From Candidatus Omnitrophota bacterium (GTDB taxonomy: Bacteria > Omnitrophota > Gorgyraeia > Zapsychrales > Fredricksoniimonadaceae): 48,814 bases of DNA. Numbering within the stretch: the stretch's first letter is position 1; each line of letters opens with the position of its first letter. The notes below the pieces were generated by a model. The model did no database searches. It was not told the origin of the DNA and worked only from the letters and a program-made list of their open reading frames with translations. Positions 45,855-48,814 of this stretch are shown here, in pieces. The translations under genes and the position numbers were made by a program. Location: positions 1 to 48,814 of the forward strand of contig JAGWOI010000017.1 in assembly GCA_028870995.1 (NCBI GenBank), in the 5' to 3' direction.

Positions 45855-47681
45855 ATGAACCGGAAACCATGCACTCCCAACCTTCATACTTCCGCGGAAA
45901 AGTTTTCCAAGGAAGAACACAACAAGATCGCGGCCTGGCCCATCACCGGCAACTTGACGGCGGATATCAGGGACCTGAGCCGGGACGATATTGCCTGGGA
46001 AAGCGAGCAGGTGGCCAAATCGCACGGCATTTACCTGGAGTTCAACCGCGACAAGGAAGCGGCAGGCACCTCCAAGGAATGGATCTTCATGCTGCGCATC
46101 AGCATTCCCGGCGGCGGGCCGCTTACCCGTGAACAATACAATATCGTCGATGACCTGACGGAAAAATACACCAAAAATCCCGAAGGCCGGGCTTCCATCC
46201 GCCTGACCAACCGTCAGAATATCCAGTTTCACTGGGTCCGAAAGTCCAGCGTCCCGGTGATGATCAAGGCCCTCGCTGAATCGGGCTTGAACACGCTCAA
46301 CGGCTGCGGGGACAACACGCGTAACGTCATGGGTTGCCCCATCGACCATTTTTCCGATTGTTTAAACACCAATGCCCTGGCCCGCCGGTGCGGTTCCTTT
46401 TTCCAGCTGCCGGTTGAGCCCTTTATTTCGGTATGGCAGATCGATCCCAACAAGATACGCAAGCCCGGAGAGTCTTTTGCTTACGGTCCGAACATGCTCA
46501 ACCGTAAATTTAAGATCGGCTTTGCCACCGTCCATAAGGATGAACACGGCCATCTGGTGCCTGACAATTGCGCGGAAGTCTTGAGCGATGATATGGGTGT
46601 GGTGCCGGTGGTCAAGAACAACCAAGTGGTCAAATTTCAGATTTATGTCGGCGGCAGCCAGGGCGAACGTAATGGCAAGCCCTCCATGGCTTGCTTCGGC
46701 CAACCCCTGGCACAGGTGGATGAAGCCGACCTCCTGGAGACCATTAGCGCGGTGGTCAAGGTGCACCAGCAATGGGGCGACCGTGAAAACCGCCATTGGG
46801 CCAGGGTTAAATTTGTTGTTAAAATGAAGGGCATTGCCTGGTACCGCGAACAAGTTGAGCAGGTCCTTGGTAAAAAACTTGAATTGCCCGACCCTGATTT
46901 GGATCCTGGTCCCCGCCATATGCATCATGGCTGGATCAAGCAGCCCAGTAACGGCCTGTGGGCTTATGGCATGTATATTGAGAACGGGCGCATCATCGAC
47001 GGATCTCCAAACGGAGATTTAAAATCGTTATGCCGGCACCTAATGAACACCTATCCGGTCAAGTTCATGATCACGCCCAATCAGGACGCCTTATTCATCG
47101 ATTTGCCGGAAAATATGAAATCGGCGTTCGAGGCCGATCTTAAAAAATTTGAATACGGCCAGCGTAACGGCAAGCCTTTCTCCACCCTGCGCCTGCTTTC
47201 CGGGGCCTGTGTGGGCCGCAATACCTGCCGGTTGACCTATACTGATTCCGAGAAATTTGAACCGGAATTGATCGACCAGTTGGAAGCCATGGGCTGGGGT
47301 GATTTGAAGGAATCCATCGGTATTACCGGTTGCGAACGCCAGTGCTTCAGGCCGGCGACCAAAACATTCGGCCTGGTGGGTTCAGGATTCAACCGTTATC
47401 AGTTGAAATTGATGGGTTCTGAGGATGCCCGCCACCAGGGGCTGCCCATGCTTTCTTCGGATGGCAACGGAATTTATCTTAGGTCCATCCCCCGCGAACG
47501 GGTGGCGCAGGTCCTTGATGTCCTTTTGAAGAACTGGAAGGCCAATGCCCGTTCCGGTGAAGATGTCGGTTATTTCCACCGCCGTATCGGCATGGAAGCC
47601 ATTATTTCCCATCTTAAGGAAAACCCTGTCACGTCTGATTTGATGGTCAAGACTTTCCCTGCGGATTGCGTGGTCGATTAA
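45855..47681 (+). CDS. nirA: Siroheme ferredoxin-type sulfite/nitrite reductase
   Basis: 608 aa six-electron reductase with siroheme and a [4Fe-4S] cluster. The duplicated half-domain layout is clear: RASIRLTNRQNIQFHWVRK with GCGDNTRNVMGC in the first half, and C452-x5-C458 (GACVGRNTC) with C493-x3-C497 (GCERQC) for the cluster. KFKIGF supplies the substrate-binding lysines. GCERQCFRPAT replaces the usual GCPNxC-like text. Sulfite and nitrite cannot be separated by eye; the gene ending at the right edge may be from sulfate activation, favouring sulfite. Stand-alone + strand gene, ended by a bidirectional terminator. Confidence 0.88.
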   Translation: MNRKPCTPNLHTSAEKFSKEEHNKIAAWPITGNLTADIRDLSRDDIAWESEQVAKSHGIYLEFNRDKEAAGTSKEWIFMLRISIPGGGPLTREQYNIVDDLTEKYTKNPEGRASIRLTNRQNIQFHWVRKSSVPVMIKALAESGLNTLNGCGDNTRNVMGCPIDHFSDCLNTNALARRCGSFFQLPVEPFISVWQIDPNKIRKPGESFAYGPNMLNRKFKIGFATVHKDEHGHLVPDNCAEVLSDDMGVVPVVKNNQVVKFQIYVGGSQGERNGKPSMACFGQPLAQVDEADLLETISAVVKVHQQWGDRENRHWARVKFVVKMKGIAWYREQVEQVLGKKLELPDPDLDPGPRHMHHGWIKQPSNGLWAYGMYIENGRIIDGSPNGDLKSLCRHLMNTYPVKFMITPNQDALFIDLPENMKSAFEADLKKFEYGQRNGKPFSTLRLLSGACVGRNTCRLTYTDSEKFEPELIDQLEAMGWGDLKESIGITGCERQCFRPATKTFGLVGSGFNRYQLKLMGSEDARHQGLPMLSSDGNGIYLRSIPRERVAQVLDVLLKNWKANARSGEDVGYFHRRIGMEAIISHLKENPVTSDLMVKTFPADCVVD

Positions 47682-47703
47682 CTCGGAGGCTTTTTTTAAA
47701 ATA

Positions 47704-47733
47704 AAAAGCGCCTGACATAAATCAGGCGCTTTT
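47704..47733. terminator. Bidirectional intrinsic terminator
   Basis: AAAAGCGCCTGA (47704-47715) and TCAGGCGCTTTT (47722-47733) form a perfect 12-bp stem with a 6-nt loop. Both strands give a T-run after the stem (TTTTGTATT on plus, TTTTTATTTT on minus). It serves the sulfite/nitrite reductase gene from the left and the histidine-rich protein gene from the right. Confidence 0.92.
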
Positions 47734-47753
47734 GTATTAAGATCAATGAAACG

Positions 47754-48050
47754 TTATTTTTTATCGGCTGCGAGTACGGCAAGGTGCAATTGCTTTAAAG
47801 CCTCATCAATGGCGGCGATGGCCTTGACCCTATGTCCGCCAAAATCGTGGGCAGCCAGCTGCAGGTCATGACGGGCGCCTTTTAATTTACGCACGGCCCT
47901 CATGATTTCAGGATGGCGCACATGGCGCCTGTCCATCTTCTTGTGCATAACCGCGCTAGGGGCCGGGGCGTCAGGCGGCAGGGTTTGGGCAAAACCTGTC
48001 CCTGTTAAGACAAATGCAGCAAACAACGTTCCCATGAGGACCTTTTTCAT
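47754..48050 (-). CDS. Small exported histidine-rich helical protein
   Basis: 98 aa. The signal peptide is MKKVLMGTLFAAFVLTGTGF with cleavage after FAQ-like residues near 21. The mature part is about 77 residues with 10 histidines (VMHKKMDRRHVRHPEIM, KGARHDLQLAAHDFGGHR and a late QLHLA). The text HDFGGHRVKAIAAIDEALKQ fits a conserved motif (HDxGGHRxxAxxxIxxAI) that I recall from small exported proteins in several phyla, with no known function. SD AAAGGAGA precedes the start. The promoter carries a TTTAAT direct repeat like that before the stand-alone receiver gene. Metal binding is possible from the histidines but unproven. Confidence 0.82.
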   Translation of the reverse strand: MKKVLMGTLFAAFVLTGTGFAQTLPPDAPAPSAVMHKKMDRRHVRHPEIMRAVRKLKGARHDLQLAAHDFGGHRVKAIAAIDEALKQLHLAVLAADKK

Positions 48051-48107
48051 ACGAATTTCTCCTTTTTAAAGGTTATACAATAGGAATGATGCCGGTTACC
48101 AAATTGT

Positions 48108-48144
48108 AGCAGTATAGCTTACACCTTATTAGAAGAAGATTAAA
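48108..48144 (-). promoter_or_regulatory. TTTAAT/TCTAAT direct repeat with -10 element before the histidine-rich protein gene
   Basis: On the minus strand TTTAAT (48139-48144) and TCTAAT (48128-48133) are 11 bp apart with CTTCT between. Nine bases on is GCTATACTGCT (48108-48118) with TATACT as -10. This matches the arrangement at 27614-27649 in half-sites, spacing and the 11-base -10 text (one mismatch). The start would be near 48105 and the leader about 55 nt. Confidence 0.6.
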
Positions 48145-48183
48145 GAATAATTAAAAATCCCTTATCAAAATTGATTATCCGGA

Positions 48184-48644
48184 TCATTGCGCTGATTGAT
48201 CAACAGGATTTTTATCCAGCCTTATCACCACAAAATTCCCATAATCGTATAATTTTTATCCGTTTTGGACAGTTTTGCCAAAATTTGCTGCAGTCTTAAA
48301 GTAAATAGGCATTGTTACCTGCTCCAGGGATTATTTCTCCAGCGGTTGGGGCGATTTAATATAAATGAGATGTTGGGCTTGCTGCTGTTTTTTAAGGAGT
48401 ATCCATATAAAATGTACTTTATGCCCCTTGAAACGAGATAATTTCTTGCTTCCCTGGATCCTTTAAATACGGACAAGCCCGGATACGGGCCCGGAATTAA
48501 AAAGTCGGCATAAAAAATTTCATTGCGTTTAAAGCCCAATTCATACGGGTATTTAACCTGGGCAAAGATTGTTTCTCCTGCTGGTATGGCTTGCTGGGCC
48601 TTTTTGGGTAGCCTTGCTTCTCCTTTGGCAAGGTGTAAAAGTAT
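48184..48644 (-). pseudogene. Decayed 3' end of a membrane glycosyltransferase-like gene
   Basis: The coding-like text is split between frames. From 48644 one frame reads ARLPKKAQQAIPAGETIFAQ, then YPYELGFKRNEIFYADF and YLVSRGIKYILYGYSL, up to a stop at 48315. The same frame resumes with LQQILAKLSKTDK, and a second frame then gives KLYDYGNFVVIRLDKNPVDQ until a stop at 48184. This order (KxYDxGNxxVxxLxK at the end) resembles the C-terminal soluble part of some large membrane proteins of the GT39/GT83-like type, but that match is from memory. One internal stop and at least one frame change indicate a dead gene, or sequence errors in a live one. No upstream membrane part is visible before 48,733. 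Confidence 0.55.
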
Positions 48645-48732
48645 TTACCGCGCCCCCCATGCGCTCATAGGGGCCGCATATATACAAACGTGGAAATGAG
48701 ATGGTTGAAGCCATGGCTATGGCATTTTGACC

Positions 48733-48814
48733 TTAGATCTGGTATTCCGGGTCAAGGACGACCGCCTTGACCAGCAGATCAACGATCTTTTTGACAGCCG
48801 CTTCGGATTCTTCA
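48733..48814 (-). CDS. C-terminal end of a protein cut by the right edge
   Basis: The last 26 codons read EESEAAVKKIVDLLVKAVVL then DPEYQI and TAA. The amphipathic helix (ESEAAVKKIVDLLV) resembles the tail of adenylylsulfate kinases (pEaaVekIldyL), which would fit the siroheme reductase nearby, but 26 residues are too few to decide. Same direction as the pseudogene and the histidine-rich protein gene. Confidence 0.45.
   Translation of the reverse strand, partial: EESEAAVKKIVDLLVKAVVLDPEYQI

Overview
This window is about 49 kb of gene-dense bacterial chromosome of intermediate G+C. It carries about 56 protein genes, and most lie on the minus strand in long, tightly overlapping operons. I see no rRNA, tRNA, CRISPR array, insertion sequence or phage gene. 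The gene set (short F-type ATP synthase operon, A-type oxidase, bidirectional Hox hydrogenase, DUF502, AmrS, ADP-forming acyl-CoA synthetase) fits a facultatively anaerobic Gram-negative from a poorly cultured lineage. The PVC superphylum or Omnitrophota is my guess only; no marker in the window settles it.

Region 1 (1-12,700, minus strand) is respiratory. Read in the direction of transcription it starts at a good promoter near 12,700 and runs: double-receiver response regulator, hemA, a TMEM14-family membrane protein, atpZ-B-E-F-H-A-G-D-C, a Nudix protein, a blue-copper-like periplasmic protein, two tiny membrane proteins, and cytochrome c oxidase subunits I and III (III is cut by the left edge). 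Region 2 (12,746-18,035) is a heme and molybdenum-cofactor operon: hemN, hemE, hemY, moeA, mobA. Region 3 (18,102-21,500) encodes a succinate dehydrogenase/fumarate reductase with one large cysteine- and histidine-containing membrane anchor. Region 4 (21,559-25,335) holds an isochorismatase-like hydrolase, acs, a sirtuin and a PEBP-like protein.

Region 5 (25,468-28,185, plus strand) is an OmpR-type two-component system followed by a stand-alone receiver protein. The gap before the receiver gene carries an 11-bp-phased TTTAAT repeat and a matching -10 element. The same arrangement occurs on the other strand before a histidine-rich exported protein at 47,754-48,050, so the two genes may be one regulon.

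Region 6 (29,149-42,024, minus strand) is a hydrogenase operon: an ADP-forming acyl-CoA synthetase, a DUF2721 protein, hoxEFUYH, the maturation protease, and hypAFCDE. There is no hypB. It ends at a perfect 12-bp stem terminator, beyond which lies otsB. A NiCoT nickel/cobalt permease sits just upstream. The unit suits reoxidation of NAD(P)H as H2 together with ATP formation from acyl-CoA; acs in Region 4 and the oxidase in Region 1 would serve the aerobic, acetate-using mode.

Region 7 (43,243-48,814) has a DUF502-amrS-xth operon, a plus-strand siroheme sulfite/nitrite reductase, a bidirectional terminator, the histidine-rich protein, a decayed membrane-protein gene with stops and frame changes, and the last codons of another gene at the right edge. 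The main points for a second look are the shared TTTAAT promoter architecture, the TMEM14 gene beside hemA, the oxidase lacking the K-channel lysine, the epsilon subunit lacking its C-terminal domain, the unusual SDH anchor, and the hydrogenase cluster without hypB.
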